Origin: AM-0621 sp964573505
Lineage (GTDB): Bacteria; Planctomycetota; Planctomycetia; Planctomycetales; Planctomycetaceae
DNA length: 64,000 nucleotides
Reading direction: 5' to 3'
NCBI GenBank assembly: GCA_964573505.1
Contig: CAZNMS010000002.1
Location: forward strand, 12,475-76,474
The translations under genes and the position numbers were made by a program. Within the stretch, counting starts at the first letter, position 1. Each line of letters opens with the position of its first letter. This document shows positions 23,001-38,000 of the stretch, in pieces. Under the pieces are notes generated by a model. It had not been told where the DNA came from and ran no database searches. It saw only the letters and a program-made list of their open reading frames with translations.

Positions 23001-26000
23001 CGAGCGTCATGCCGTCTGACGAAGTGACCGAACCGCCGATGAAGAGCTCGTGCGGCGAGTTGATGATGACGTCCGCGCCTTCAGCAGTCTTAATCGCCGT
23101 CGGCTTGCCGTCGATGTCTTCGAACCGCGCACCGGCAGTGACTGCCGAACCGGGCTGCGTCGAAACGAGTTCGTCAGCGGTCAACGAGAGCAGCGCGTTC
23201 TCATCGCGACCGACGACGAGCCCGCCTTCAACAACCGTCAGCTTGCTCGTTGCATGCGCGTCGACCTTTGAGTTCGCACCGCTGACTTCGATCTTGCCCG
23301 CGATCTCGATTTCATTGCTCGTCTCGATGTCGACGATGCTGCCGCTTGCTGTGCCGTGAATGCGGCTGCCGAGATCCGTGCGGACGCTGACGATGCGACT
23401 GCCCGGCGTATAGAAGGCGCGCTCGCCGGTCGACGCCGTGACGTCGATGTCGACGCTCTCCGTTGCATCGATCCATCCGCCGACAAGCAGTTGCTCGGTG
23501 AGATTGAAGACGACTTCGCGACCAGTAACGCCCGAGTCCGGCAAGCCGAGCGGTAGATGCAAGTTCTGCTTATTGATCTGAGCGCGGCGTCCCTCGAACG
23601 CAACGCGGTCGACCGGTGCTTGCACGTCGCCTTCAACGTAGAAGGTCTCGGCTTTGAACGTCGTCGCGTTGCGGAGCGCAGCGGTATCGGGTCGGTCATA
23701 GCCGGTGTATTTGACTTGCGGCGCATCTTCGACGTCGCCGAGCAACATCGTGTTGTTGAGGTTCTGATGACCGATCGTGACGAGCGAGAAGTCATCGTCG
23801 ATCGCGGCCATATCGCGAACGCTGAGATCGACGAATCCGTCGCGCGCCTTCTCGGTGAGATCTTCCGCAGCGCGGTTCTCGCCCGCCGAGCCGACTCGAT
23901 AATTGATGTCGTCGTGCGTTGAGCGAATCAGCAAATCGCCGGTGCCTTTGATGCGGTTCTCACCGGCGATGAAGTCGTAGTCATCGGCCTTGAAACGCAG
24001 ATCGCTGCCAGTTGCTCGCGCGACGATCTGACTGTCTTGATGAGTCAGCACCGCATCGCGGGCTTGCAGAGTGATGTCGACATCTCCGTTGCCCGTTGCG
24101 ACGGCATAGAGGTCGTGCCCGTCAACGATCTCGTTGCGCCAATCGGTCGAGAGCGCGTCGTCCCATGTTGCGTCAACGAGCCACTGCGGAGTCACCGCAA
24201 GATCGGGAATGGTGTAGCCGGGGTTCTCGAGCACGGCGTAGTTGCCCTGCTGCTTGAGTCGGAGATCGTCGGCTTCGCTGATGACGATGTTGCCCGCGCC
24301 GTGCAGTGAGGTCGCGGCATTGAGCGATGCGACTTCCGTCTTGATCGGCGCGACGAGCGTGCCGACGGCGTCCTTTGCTTTGAGGATGACGTGCGCGGCA
24401 GTGCCTTTGATCGTCGACGCGTTCTCATTGAGGATCGAGCCGTCGGCTGCTGTCAGTCGCACCCATCCGGAGCCCGTGCCGTTCGCATCATTGCCGGAAC
24501 TCACAGTGATGTTGTTGCGAAGCTTGATGTCGCCGCCGTCGCTGAAGACTCGCGCGTCGACATAGCCGTTGCTCGTCACGTTGATGCGCTGCGTCAGCAC
24601 GAGATCGTCATGCGTCTCGAAGATCTGATGCGCGGCGCTGATCGGTGCGTTGAACTGAATGTTGTCCGCGATGACGCGCAAGCCCGTTGTGAGCAAGTTC
24701 GACTCGCTCGCATCGGTCGGCTTCGTCAGCGAAACAGTGCGACCGAAGTCGATGATGTCAGCGTGCGAGTAGTTCGCGGCTTTGCCGGTAACTGTCAGTC
24801 GTTCAACGCCGGACGAGTTGTAATTCACGGTCTCGCGGCCATTGAGCACGACATTGCTGCCGAGCACGAGCGGCACGCCGGAAATGGTTTGCTCGGCATG
24901 AATCTCGTCAAAGACACCGGCGGAATCGGTAATGGTGTAAGTGCCCGGTCCCTTCGTGCCGGTCGCGCGGCCCATTGTGACGTTGTATTGATCGTTACCC
25001 CCCTCATCGCGCACGGCGATCGCTCGATCGGGGAAGTCTTTGAGATAGACGACGTCATCGTTCTGCCCGAGCAAGATGTCGGTGACGGGCTGCCGACTGA
25101 CTCGAATGCGGTTGTCTTCGCCCGATGAGAACTCGACCCCGCGCATCGCGACCGTACCGATGAGCGGCGTTGTGACTGCCGAGAAGTTGAGCGCGTTATT
25201 GCCCGATGCGTCGGTGAAGCGATCGACGCCCCAATCATTTTGGAAGGCGTAAGTGTCATAACCATTACCCCCGCTGAGCGCGTCGACTCCGCGACCGCCG
25301 TCGAGCCAATCGTCTCCGTCAGCAGCGGTAAGTCGGTCATCGCCGTCGTTGCCGTAGAGGAAGTCGCGGCCCTGCTTGCCCGTCAGAGTGTCATCGCCCG
25401 CGCCGCCGCTGAGCGTGCCGCCCGCGCTACCGAGATAGAGCTTGTCTTTGCCCGCACCGCCGGCCGCGTTGACGGTCACTCCGGTCAGACGCGTCGCGTC
25501 GAGCATGTCGTCGCCCTCGCCCATATCAACGACGATGTTCGTGACGCCGGAGTAAGTCTGATACCAGTCGTCGTACTCGATGTTGACCGTGCCATTGTCG
25601 CCGTAGAAGAAGAACTTTTCGTTGCCGTCTTCGGTGTTGAAGTACCGACGATCGGCCGCGCGAGGACCGGCGTTGACGTAGAGCGTCGAGCCTTCTTGTC
25701 GCGCCAAATACGGCTGCACGCGCGGCGCGTTGTATTGGAACTCGAAGAGTCGCAATCGGAACAACTCGAGATCGAGTAAGTGAATCGTTCCGAGGAAGAA
25801 GTTGAGGTCGACGAAGAACGTTCCGAATAGATCGGCATGCGCGTTGAAGTTGAAGAGGTTCGCAAACCCGCCGCCTTCGTACTGGAACATCGTCGCGATT
25901 TCAGAACCGCGAATCTTGCCGTCGCTGATCCATTCAACGTCGGTCACATAGCCCGCTTTGTCCTTCGTCAGCTTTGACCGCGCGATGTCTTGCAGATCGA

Positions 26001-29000
26001 GACCGGCATAGAAGTCGATGCCCACTCGGAAGCCCGCTTCGATGATCGCAAGCGCGATGCTCGCCTGCAGGCCGATCGTCATTTCGAAATAGAACTCGTC
26101 CTTATCGAAGCCGCCCGTACCCGGCACGATCGAACCGTCTTTGAATTCCGGCAGCGTCCAGTCGCCGATGAAGAAGCCGTCGAGTGCATCAACGGCGTTG
26201 CCCGACTGAATCGCTTTGCGAATGCCGTATGTGTCGTAGCCGAACGAGAGATCGACTCCCGCGCCGATGCTGCCGAACGCGTCGACTCGCATCGTCACGA
26301 TGCCGAAGAACGTCGCCGTTACGAGGTTCTGCTTGAAGTCCTTATTGAATTCGAGCAGCGGCATCTCATAGGTGAAGAGCGTCGCATCGCCGCCTTGCAG
26401 GATCTTCATCCAGTTCGTGAGGTCGGTCAGATACTCGATGACCTTAAAGCCCGATCGCACTTTGCTGCCTTTGCGATTCGAGGGCTTCGTATCTGAGAGC
26501 GAGATGTTGACGAGCGCGCCGCTGCCGCCTTTGCCGCCCTTTGCTCCGATCGAAATATCAGCAATGCCGGCAGAGAACTCGGTCGGCAGATCAGCAAGCA
26601 CGCTCTCGTTCTGATCGGCGATCATGCCCGCTTTCGAGCCGATGCCGAGAATGTCGCCCAACAAGATCTCGCCGTCAGCGGTCAACATGTTGTTGATCTG
26701 ATCAACGAGATTGAGCATGTCCTTTGCGGCCCAAATAAAGGCCCAGTTGATCGGCTGCTTGCCCTGCGCTTTGAGGATCGCGTTGATGAGCCCCATCAAC
26801 GTCGGGTCTTCGAGAATGATGTCCATTCCCGGAATCGTTGCGGTCAGTCCGTCGACAACCGGCTTCAGAGGTCCGAGCACTCCTTGAATCTTCTCGGCGA
26901 TCGGCTTGAGGAAGTCGCGCACGACGGAGCCAACATCCAATCGCAGGCGCTCAAGACCGATATGCGGTTCGCTCGCGCCGTTTTGGAAGTCCCAACTCCA
27001 ATCCATCACGAGATCAGCTTTGAGTTTTGGGATCACCGCCGCGCCGTCGACCTCTAACGTCAACCCGAGATTCAAGCCGGCATCAACTCCGAAGTTCGGA
27101 ACGAAGATCTCGGCGAGTGGTTGCGAGAGGATGTGATTGATCGTGAGACGATTCGCGTCATCGCCCGAGTAATTGAGCGACAAGAAGCCCTCGACGCCGC
27201 CGGCTTGAAAGCCCGGTCGATCCGGATCTCGGTCTTGATCGACGATCGTCGCTTTGAAGAAGAGCAACTTGCCCGTGCCGACGAACGCCGTTGTCACTCC
27301 CGGTTGATTCGGCGAACCGTCGAGGAACGCGTTGATCGAGAACTCGAATTCGGGATCAGCGTCGCTCGCGTTCGTTGCGAGATAGAAACCGTCGTTGACT
27401 GAGAGACCGAAGCCGAAGTCGAACGACCATCCAATTTCGAGAGCGAGTCCGCCGTCGACATTGAGCGCGAAGCCGGGCACATCAATGTCGAGCGGTATGT
27501 CGATGCCGGTGCCGTAGATCATGCCGCCGAGTCCGACGTTGAAGTGAATCGCATCGACTTCGCCTTCCGGCAATCCCGCGCCGCGCGCCCATGCTCCGAG
27601 CAAGTGCCCGTCTTTGTCGCGCCATTCAACGATGACGTCGTCTTTCGAAATGGTGTTGTCGCCGTTGTTGTCGCGCAGCACGTTGAGCTTGTTCGGACCG
27701 AAGACGTCGTAGAGCGCATCGCGCACGACTTCGATCAGCTTGCCGTCGCCCGAGACTTTCTCGCGCAGTTCTTTGAGCACTCCGGTGCGAATGCCGCCGA
27801 GAAATTGTCCCGCTTCTTTCAGCTTGTCTCCGAGCAGCGGAATGTCGGACGCAACCGCGCTCGTGAAGATGTCTTCAACGCCGCCGATCGCCGTATCAAT
27901 GCCGTCGAGAACTGGTCCCGGATCATTCAGGAGCGAGATGATCGAGAAGCTGCCGCCGAGTGCTTCGAACTCAGCTTCAAAGTCCGGCACGCTGTAGAGG
28001 AAAGCCGGATCATCGCCTGCATTCTCATTGCCGGTGATTGAATAGAAGAGTTGCAGCAGTCCGTCTTCGCCGTAGACCGGATTCGTGTAGACGCGCAGCG
28101 GCGTTTGGAAAGTGTGAGTCAGCCCTGCGAAGCTCAATGCGACCGGCAAGTTGACGTCGAAGCCGCCGACGAGATTGAACTGCAAGTTGTCCCCGAACGA
28201 TTCGCTGAAGTGATACTTGCCGTCGTCGTCGGGCGTATTGGCCGGTTGATCGAGTGCGACAGTGAAGGCCGCGAAGTCGCGTGTCTCAGCATTGCCGTCG
28301 CCGTCGAGAATGGCGTAGCCGTGCGTTGCACCGATCTCCATTGGCCCGATGCGGAAGCCGAGTTCGAGATCGCGACCGTCAATGCGTGCTCCGACGGCGA
28401 GATGCGTGCCGGTTGCTTGATCAGCCGCGACTGGAACTTTGATGACAGCGTCGACGTCTTCGAACGCCGCGACTTGTCCGGCTTCAGTTGCGTTCGCTGC
28501 GCGCACTTGCCGACCGGCGCTCAAAATCACTTCAACGCCGAGATCAGTGCTCAGTCGCTCTTGCAGATTCGTCAGCGCCATCTGCCGACGTCCGAGCAAC
28601 TGATTGGCTCCGTGAATGTTGTCGGTATTGGCCGTCGATCCGACGCTGTTGTCGATGACGGAAACAACCGACGCGCGGATCGACTTCACCGTCGTGCCGT
28701 TCGGACGACCGGTCTTCGCCGCGTTGATTGCGTTCGTGAACTCGGTCTTGAGCAACGCGTATTCGTCGTCGGTAACGGTGCTGCTCCCGGTAGCAAAACC
28801 TACAGCGCTGAATGTCGAACCGGGGATCTCAACCGTGCGATCACGGAACGCCGAGTAGTCGTAGAGGAAGATTTCGGGCTCATCGAAATCGAAGTTGATG
28901 CCGACGTCGATCGACAACTTCGCGAACGCTTCGAGCGTCACTGCTCCGCTGCCGTTCACGAGATCGCTCAGCGCGTCGATGCCGAGATCCGGCACGAGAT

Positions 29001-32000
29001 CGCCCAGTCGCAGCGAGAAGGCATAGGTGTCGGAGAAGATCGCCCCGAGTCCTAAGTGGGTATCGAGCACGCTGCCGTTGAGTCGCAGCGCGAACTTTTG
29101 ATCGTTGAACTCGGCGGTGTTGTCGTCAGTGATGCCGAGCGCGTTCTCGATGATGCTCTCGACTTCTTGCAGCGCACCGGCGGGGTTCTTTGCGATCTCT
29201 TCAATCTGTGCCGCGAAGTCGTCAACGAAGGTGAAGACGTCTTCGAGCGAGCGATTAATGACCGGCAACTGCTCTTTGTAGAAAGCTTGATCCTCAAGCG
29301 CGGAATCAATGAAGTCGATGCCCATTCGGACGCCCTCGACGATGTCGAGGAACGTGACGTCGGAGAAATCAAACGCTGCTCCGAGATCCGGCAGGACGAC
29401 AGTCAGCTTGCCCGCTTCAGCTTGCCCGTTCGCAATCGCTTCATCGAGGTCGAACGGCAATGACGGATTCACATAGACCGTTTGCACGCCGCTGACGTCG
29501 AGCAAGTTCTGCACATAGACCGCGACTTCGGCATTCGGAGCGATGTTGAGATCGCCGCCGACGCCCGCATTCACGCGCAGTCCTTTCAAGCGGGCATACG
29601 CATCACCGTCGAAGTTGAGTTGCAGCGCATCGGCCCCTTCATCGAACAGTTGCCCGATCGTGAAGCGCGTATCGCCGGGAGTGTTCGCATCGGGATCGCG
29701 ATCAAGCGAGATGCTCGCTGTTGCTCCGAGATGCACTCCCGAGCCCGTTCCTGCGCCGCCCGCGTTGATCCCGAGAAAGCCGAGCTTTGCGGCGACTTCG
29801 AGGTCCGACACATCGAGCAAAACGTTGCCCTCAAGCCGCGCATCGGAGATCCCGAACTGCACTCCGGTCTTCACGATGAAGTCCGCGTTCGAGAGCGTCT
29901 CGGTCGCGACGACATTCAGTTCGACCGTTCGCGCATTGATGACGCGACTGATGCCGTAGAGCGTGCCGTTGATCGTCAAGAAGCGGAACTGCATGTCCGA
30001 AGTGAAGAAGTCCGCTGCCGTCGTCAGCGTCTTGCTGTCCTTTGTGATCGACGCGCCGCTGCCTTCAGTGACGTCGCCGTCGATATCAACGAACAGCGCA
30101 AGTCCGCCTTCAATACTGGCGTTGATCGAGCCCTTTGAACTCGTGCTGAGCGACAGCGCGTCGCCGAGATCGAAACCGAAATCAAGCGGCGCTTCGAGCG
30201 GATCCATTGCTAACTCGAAGCCGAGTGGAATCGAGAAGATCTGCGTTACCGGATCGAACGTGACCTGCAAGCCGAGCGGTAAGACGTTCGCTTCATTGAT
30301 CGCGATCGTGAGTTCTTGCAGCGTCTGAATCTTTTCGATCGGCTTATGCGCGACGAACGCGGCGTTCGTGAGGTCGTCGGTCAGCGACTCGTACAGTTCG
30401 AGCGTTGTGCCGTTCGTCACTGCTTTGATGCCGTAAGTGGCAAGCGTCTTGCCGGTCGCATCGACGATTGAGATCGACTGATTCTTCAGCGACGCATCGA
30501 AGTTTGCTCCCTCTGAAGTGAAGACGCGCGTGCCTTTCGTGCCGGAGCCCGTCAGTCCCGTCAGCAGATCAACGCGCGGGCGATTGAAGTTGATCTTCGA
30601 GTAGACGTCGCGATCGAAACCTTCAGCGAACTTGAGGACTTCATTCAGTCCCGCTTGCACGAACGGGATGCGCGTGAAGAACGAGTCTTCGGTCGCCACT
30701 TCCTGCAAATACTCTTTGACGTCCGGGAACATCTGAATGACGTCGAGAATCGAGACGTCTTTGAAGTCGAGCAGTTTGTCGAAGTTCTCGGTCTCGAAGT
30801 TGAAGCCGGGGTTCTCGCCCGTCAGCACCGCACTCGCGATGACGCGCGGAGTGCCCGACGGCGAAAGGTTCACTCCGGCGAGCGACGCATAAATCGGCAG
30901 ATCGGCCGTCAGCGAGTTGTCGCCGGGGATGAAATCAAAATTACCGTTCACAAACGAGATCGAGCCGCCGAGTGCCGCATGCAACTCACCGAGTTCTTGC
31001 CCCGGCTTACCGACACTGACTTTGAGCGGCCCGATTTGTCCGCCGAGATAGAAGTCGTCGACATCGGCCGTTGCTTGCACGCCGAGTCTGTTGATGTCGA
31101 AGCGATAGGTGCCGTCGGCCCAATTGACGCCGATGTCGAAGTCGATGTCGGCAGTCACTTCAAGATCGACCGTTGCCTGCGAATCGAGTTTCAGTCCGTA
31201 CTCTTCGAGTCCTAAGCCGAGATCGAGCTTCAGCTCTTGCTGATAGGTCGGATTGACGTCGAACGAGAGCGCGAAGCCTTTGTCATCGAGCGAGAAGTCG
31301 AGCCCGTTTCGAATGCCTTCGGGCAGAGTCGGCACCCAGTGAGTGTTGAGGTAGTTGATCAACCCGCGCAACGTCGGGCCTAATTCGCCGTGCGTGACAG
31401 CCGGCAGTGAGGGCTCGTAATTCGGGTCGATGTAGTGCCGAATGAAGTCGCCCGCGTTCATCAACGAGCTCAGTCCGATCAACCCGTCGACCGAAGTCGT
31501 CGTGCCGGGAATCGGATTACTCAGCGGATGATCGCTCGTAATGTTGCCGTCTTCGTCGACTGTCACTGCGAGGTCATCTTCAACGCTGCGCAAGTACGCC
31601 CCGAGATCATTCATCGCATCGCCGACGAAGCCGTCGAGCGCGATGTCGAAGTTGCCCGGAGTGATCGACAGCACGCGGTCGCCATTGTCGAACTTGACGT
31701 TGATCGTGCTGCCGCCGAGTTGTGTAACAATTTCATCAACCGGTTCGCCCGTCGTATTGACGAGCACATCGACTTCACCAATCAGCGTGAGATCAATGCC
31801 GACTGTCGAAACCGCGCCTTTGCCCTGCATCGCGATGCCGCTGTCGAGCACAACGATCCCCAATTCGCCGCCCGTCAGCGCCAGTCCTTTGCCGTCAATC
31901 CCTAAGAACGCGCTGACGTTCTCGGCCCCGATCAGCAGCTTGCTTTCATCGTGCTTCGCGCCGTTCTTATCGGTCACGGTCGTCGTCACTTGAGTGACGT

Positions 32001-35000
32001 TGATGTCGGCTTGCAGTTCCGCGACGTCGATCAGATTGATCGTGACGTCATCGCCGCTGACGACGAGATCACTCTTTGTGTCTGTGAATGCGAGCGTGAC
32101 ATCGGTCGCATCACCGCCGTCCGCAGCCGGCACGCTGATGACGCGATTGAGCACTCGGCCCGTTGTGTTCTGCTTCAACGACACTTCGCCCGAGAGCGTG
32201 ACGCCCTCAACGCCGACGAGTTCCGCTTTCGCGTTCGCCGTGACGGCGAAGCCTTCTTTGTTGGCCTTTGAGTCGAGCGAATTCACCGTCTTCTCAAACA
32301 AGAAGCCGAAGCTGCCCTCACTCACGCGCACGCCGACTTCGTCTTCGCCGTCCGCTCCGGCACCGAGAAACACTTCGCCGTTTGCGATGCCCGCTGTCAC
32401 TTCAGTGACAGTCTGCGTGCCCTTTGTTGTGACCTCTTTGCCGTCGACCGTTTCGACTTTTGAAATCTCAGATTCGGAATTTGAAAACTCGAGCGCGAAG
32501 TCGCCGCCGATCTCGATGAAGCCCTGCACCGCCAATTCGCCGCTGCCGGTGACGATCGTGCGTTCGACTCCGTCTTCGAATGAGAGTTCGACGTCGGTTG
32601 TCTCGTCGCCCTCTCCGGTCGGAACTTCGATCGTCTTGTCGATCGCGCGGCCGAGTCCGTTGCTCGCAACTTGCACCGTGCCCGTCAGCGTGATGCCGTC
32701 GAAGCCGACGAGTTCGCCTTTGCCCGAAGCCGCGAACGCCGAACCCTCATGATCCTCTTTCGAGTCGAGAGTGTTCGTGATCTTCTCGAAATAGAAGCCG
32801 AAGTTGCCGTCGCTCACGCGCACTCCGGCTTCGTCATCAGTGCCTTCATTCGTTCCGGCGAAGATCGTTCCGTTACCGATGCCGGCAGTAATTTCTGTGA
32901 CAGTCTTCGTGCCCTTCGACGTCACCTCTTTGCCGTCGACGGTTTCAACTTTGCTGACTTCAGTGACGGTGTCTTCGAACGTCACCGTGAAGTCGCCCGC
33001 GAGTGAGACGACTCCCGCAACGGCGACTTCACCGTGACCGCGCAAGCTCGTGATGTCGTTGCCGTCTTCGAACTTCAGTTCGACTTCGGTTGCTTCTCCG
33101 CCGTCACTCGCCGGGATCGAGATTGTCTTATCGAGTTCATGCCCGGTCTTGTTCTGCTGCAAGAGCACGTTGCCGCCGAGAGTGATCTCATCAAACCCAA
33201 CAAGCGCCGCCTGACCCGACGCCGCGAGCGCATAGCCTTCGTTGTTCTCGTCTTCATCAACCGTGTTGACCGTGCGTTCGAAGAAGAAGCCGAACTCGCC
33301 GTCGCTCAGTCGCACTCCGGTTTCTTCATCGGTCCCCGCACCGGTCCCGACGAAGATCGCGCCATTGCCGATGCCCGCTGTAATTTCGGTGACAGTCTTT
33401 GTTCCGGTCTTCGTCTCCGTCTTGCCGTCAACGGTCGTCGTTTTTGAGATTTGAGATTCAGAATTTGAAATCCCTAAAGCAAAGTCACCCGAGATCTCGA
33501 CGACGCCCCCGATACCGATCTCGCCATTGCCGCTGATGCGCAATGCCTCTTCGGGACCGTCGAACGTGATCCCGATCTCCGTTGCATCGCCGCCGTCAGC
33601 CGCCGGAACTTCGATCGTGCGGTCGATCGAGTGACCGGTCGAATTCTTCTCGACGAGCACGCTGCCGGTTACCGTGACTTCATCAAAGCCGACGAGTTCA
33701 GCTTTGCCCTTTGTCAGAAATGCATAGCCTTGATGATCGCGCTTCGAGTCGCGGCTGAACTGCGTACTCTCGAAGACAACGCCGAACTGCGCCTCGCTAA
33801 TGCGCACGCCGACTTCGTCATCGCCGCCCATTCCCGTTCCGACAAAGCCCTCTCCGTTCGCGATGCCAATCGTGAGATCGGTGTTCGTCTTCGTGCCGAC
33901 GGTTTCCGAACCCGGCTCAATCAACGTCAGCGTTGCTTCGCTGACATCGCCCGCAATCCCGAGTTCGATCACTCGTCCTTCAAGGTCGCCGAGAAACTCG
34001 ATGCGGAACCCGTCTTCGCTCGTCCCCGTGACTGTAACTTCTCCGACATCGACATCTTCGAAAGACTCGATGCCGGACTCGATCAAAGCGATCAACGTTG
34101 CGTCGTCTTCGGTGCCGTCGAGCGCGATGTCGACATGCTCGTCTCCGTGAGTCAGCGTCACTGTGCCGACGGTGTTCGGAACGATGTTCAACTCATAGGC
34201 CGAGAGATCGACGACGTTCTGAATCTGCTTCACCGCGAAGTCGCCGGAGACAGAAACAACATCCGACAGTCCGAGCGTCGCTGAACCCGTCACCGAGAGT
34301 TCTTCAGTCGATGCATCTTCGAAGCGGATCTCGATCTCGGTCGGATCACCGCCTTCAGCCGATGGCACGCTGATCTTCTTGTCGACCGCATGCCCCGTTG
34401 TGTTTTGAGCGACCGTCAGCGAACCGCTGAGCGTCACGTCTTCGAGCCCGACGAACTCCGCCGCACCCGAAGCAACGAACGCATAGCCGTCCTGATTCTG
34501 CTTTGAGTCGAGCGTATTCACGGTCGTCTCAACAAAGACGCCGAACGCGCCGTCGCTGACGCGAATGCCGAGCTCATCTTCGGTCCCCGCTTGAGCCCCG
34601 ACGAACGCTTTTCCGTTCGCAACTCCGACGAGCAGTTCCGTTGAAGTGACCGTGCCTTTGTTCGTGACCTCATTGCCGTCAACCAATTTCGTATTTGAAA
34701 TTTGCTCTTCTGAAATCGTCTGCGTCATCGCGAACTCGCCCGAGATCTCGACGTTGTCGGTGATCGTCAGACGCGCCGAACCGCTGATGCCGATCTCACT
34801 CGTTGACTCACCGAACTGCACTTCGAGCTCAGTCGCATCACCTTCAACGGCGGGCACCGAAATCTTCTTGTCGATCGCATGCCCGAGTTTGTTCTGTCGC
34901 ACTTCGAGCGTGCCGCTCAGCTCGACTTCATCAATGCCGACGAGTTCCGCCGCACCCGCAGCGACGAACGCATAGCCGTCTTTGTTCTGAGTCTCATCGA

Positions 35001-38000
35001 GAGTGTTCTTCACATACTCTGTAACAACGGCTACTCGCCCGTCCGAGACTCGGACTCCGACTTCGTCATCGCCGCCGTTGCCGACTCCGACAAAGGCATT
35101 CGCATTCGCAACGCCGACTTCGAGATCAATCTTCGTCAGCGTGCCCTTAGTGGTGACCTCTTCGCCGTCGACCAATTTGGTATTTGAAATCTGCTCTTCT
35201 GAAATCACTTGAGTGATCGCGAACTCGCCGCTGATCTCAACATTGTCCGCAACCGTGAGCGACGCGCTGCCGCTGATGCGAATCTCTTCCGTCGACTCAT
35301 CGAACTTGAGTTCGACCGATGTCGGTTCCGCGCCGTCAGCTCCGACGAACTCGATCTTCTTATCGAGTGCTTTGCCGGTCTTGTTTTGAGCAACCGACAA
35401 CGAGCCGCTGATCGAGACATCGTCGATGCCAACAATCTCGACCGCTCCCGCCGCGAGATACGCATAGCCGTCGTAGTCTTGCTTCGAGTCGAGCGTATTC
35501 GTGCGTCGTTCAACAAAGACGCCGAGTTCGCCGTCAGTCACGCGCACGCCGATCTCGTCGTCAGTGCCATTACCGACTCCGACAAAGGCTGCGGCATTAT
35601 CGACCCCGACGAGCAACTCAATCGTCTTCTGCGTGCCTTTGTTTGTGACTTCTTCGCCGTCGACCGTCTTCGTCTCGCTGACTTCTTCGATCACGACCGT
35701 CTGCGTCATAGCGAAGTCGCCGCTGATCTCGACATTGTCCGCGATCGAGAGCGACGCGCTGCCGCTGATGCGAATCTCTTCGGTCGACTCATCGAACTTG
35801 AGTTCGACGGTTGTCGGATCAGCGCCCTCAGCCGCTTCAAACTCGATCTTCTTATCGAGTGCCTTGCCGGTCTTGTTTTGAGCAACCGACAACGAGCCGC
35901 TGAGCGAGACCTCTTCAACGCCGACGAGTTCTGCCGCTCCCGACGCGACGAACGCATAGCCGTCGTAGTCTTGCTTCGAGTCGAGCGTATTCGTGCGTCG
36001 TTCGACAAAGACGCCGAGTTCGCCGTCAGTCACGCGCACGCCGATCTCGTCGTCAGTGCCATTACCGACTCCGACAAAGGCATTCGCATTCGCGACCCCG
36101 ACGAGCAACTCATAAGTCTTCTGCGTGCCGGTCGTCGTGACTTCTTCGCCGTCAACGGTCTTCGTCTCGGAGACCTCTTCAACATTGACGACTTGCGTCA
36201 TCGAGAACTCGCCCTCGATCTCAACAACGTCGGTGACACTCAGCTTCGCGGCACCGCTAATGCGAATCTCTTCGGTCGACTCATCGAAGTTGATTTCGAT
36301 CTCGGTCGGATCGCCGTCGGTCGTCGGAACTTCAATCTTGCGCTCGATCGCTTTGCCGAGTTTGTTCTGAGCGACGCGCAGCGACCCGCTCAGCGAGACG
36401 TCTTCAATGCCGACGAGTTCCGCAGCTCCTGAAGCGACGAACGCATAGCCGTCATAATTCTTTTTGGAGTCGAGCGTGTTGATCGTGCTCTCAACAACAA
36501 CGCCGACTTCCGCCGCGTCAATCTGCACGCCGACCGCGTCATCACTGCCGTTGTCAGTTCCGGCAAACGCTCGGCCATTCGCAATGCCGACGACGAGTTC
36601 AACCGTCGTCTGAGTGCCCTTATTCGTGACCTCTTTGCCGTCGACAGTTTTTGTCTCGGAGACCTCAACGACGTTCCGCACTTGAGTCATCGCGAAGTCA
36701 CCGGAGATCTCAACGACATCCGCAACGCCGATCGTCGCCGACCCATTGATGTGCAGTTCTTCGGTTGAACCGTCGAACTTCAGTTCGATGTCGGTCGGAT
36801 CAACGGTCGACTCCGGCACGTTGATCGTCTTGTCGATCGCTTTGCCCGTTGTGTTCTGACTGACCGAGAGAAAGCCATTGAGCGTCAGATCCTCAACGCC
36901 GACGAGCTCCGCAACTCCGGAGCCGGTAAACGCATAGCCGTCATGATTCTTCGATGCATCGAGCGTATTCCGCGTGCTCTCAACGAACGCCCCGAGCTGC
37001 ACATTGGAAACGCGAACTCCGACTTCATCGTCAGCGCCATTTCCCTGACCGGCAAAGACCTTTCCGTTCGCAACGCCGACGAGTAGCTCAACCTTTTTGA
37101 GCGTGCCTTTATTCGTGACCTCTTCGCCATCGACCGTCTTCGTCTCACTGATCTCTTCAATCGAGACCGTCTGCGTCATCGCGAAGTCGCCGCTGATCTC
37201 GACATTGTCCGCAACCGTGAGCGAAGCGCTGCCGCTGATCTGCACCTCTTCGGTCGAGTCTTCGAACTTCACTTCGATCTCAGTCGGATCGCCCTCAGCC
37301 GCAGGCACCGAGATCTTCTTATCGATCGCATGCCCGAGTTTGTTCTGCGCGACTCGCAGCGACCCGCTCAACGAGACGTCATCAATGCCGACGAGCTCCG
37401 CGCTGCCCGATGAGACGAACGCATAGCCGTCTTTGTTCTGAGTCTCATCGAGAGTGTTCTTCACATACTCAGTCACAACCCCGACTTGCCCGTCGGTGAC
37501 GCGTAGCCCGACTTCGTCCTCAGTCCCATTCCCGACGCCCGCGAAGACCGTCGCATTGGCGATGCCGACTTCGAGATCAATCTTCGTCAGCGTGCCCTTA
37601 TTAGTGACCTCTTTGCCGTCGACGGTCTTCGTTTCGCTGACATCCTCGATCGAGATCGTCTGCGTCATCGCGAAGTCGCCGCTGATCTCGACATTGTCCG
37701 CAACCGTGAGCGAAGCGCTGCCGCTGATCTGCACCTCTTCGGTCGAGTCCTCGAACTTCACTTCGATCTCAGTCGGATCCCCCTCAGCCGCCGGCACTTC
37801 AATCTTCTTCTCAACCGCATGTCCGAGTTTGTTCTGCGCGACTCGCAGCGACCCGCTCAGTGAAACGTCATCAACACCAACAAGCGCCGCGCTGCCCGAA
37901 CCAACAAACGCATAGCCGTCCGAGTCCTGCTGTGAGTCGAGCGAATTCACAACGCGCTCGACATAGACGCCGAGCGTGCCGTTACTCACGCGCACGCCGA

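Larger units (their letters stand above)
13400..25200 (-). repeat. Filamentous-haemagglutinin-like beta-repeat region of giant protein 1
   Basis: A long succession of short beta repeats such as SGNDANGTGSGWVRLTAADG, VSAGGDVxVTA and ITLTSGQEADILGMFVAGG, with VxxGxLxxxGxxxxxxLxAxxxxxVxG spacing. This is the pattern of FhaB-type right-handed beta-helix adhesins. The region is interrupted at 17270-18990 by a compositionally different island holding a lectin-like domain. No TpsA-type secretion domain or partner TpsB gene is visible in the window, so two-partner secretion is not supported. Confidence 0.75.

Noticed and set aside
13400..25200. Two-partner secretion (TpsA/TpsB) system
   Set aside because: The FHA-like repeats suggest it, but the N-terminus is a LEPR-XLL leader, not a TPS domain, and no TpsB/FhaC-type transporter gene is present.
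28400..28830. Possible OmpA-like peptidoglycan-binding segment in giant protein 1
   Set aside because: GFATGSSTVTDDEY and a later NQLLGRRQMALTNLQERL loosely recall OmpA, but the TD and NxxLSxxRA motif residues are missing and the spacing is long, so no domain is called.
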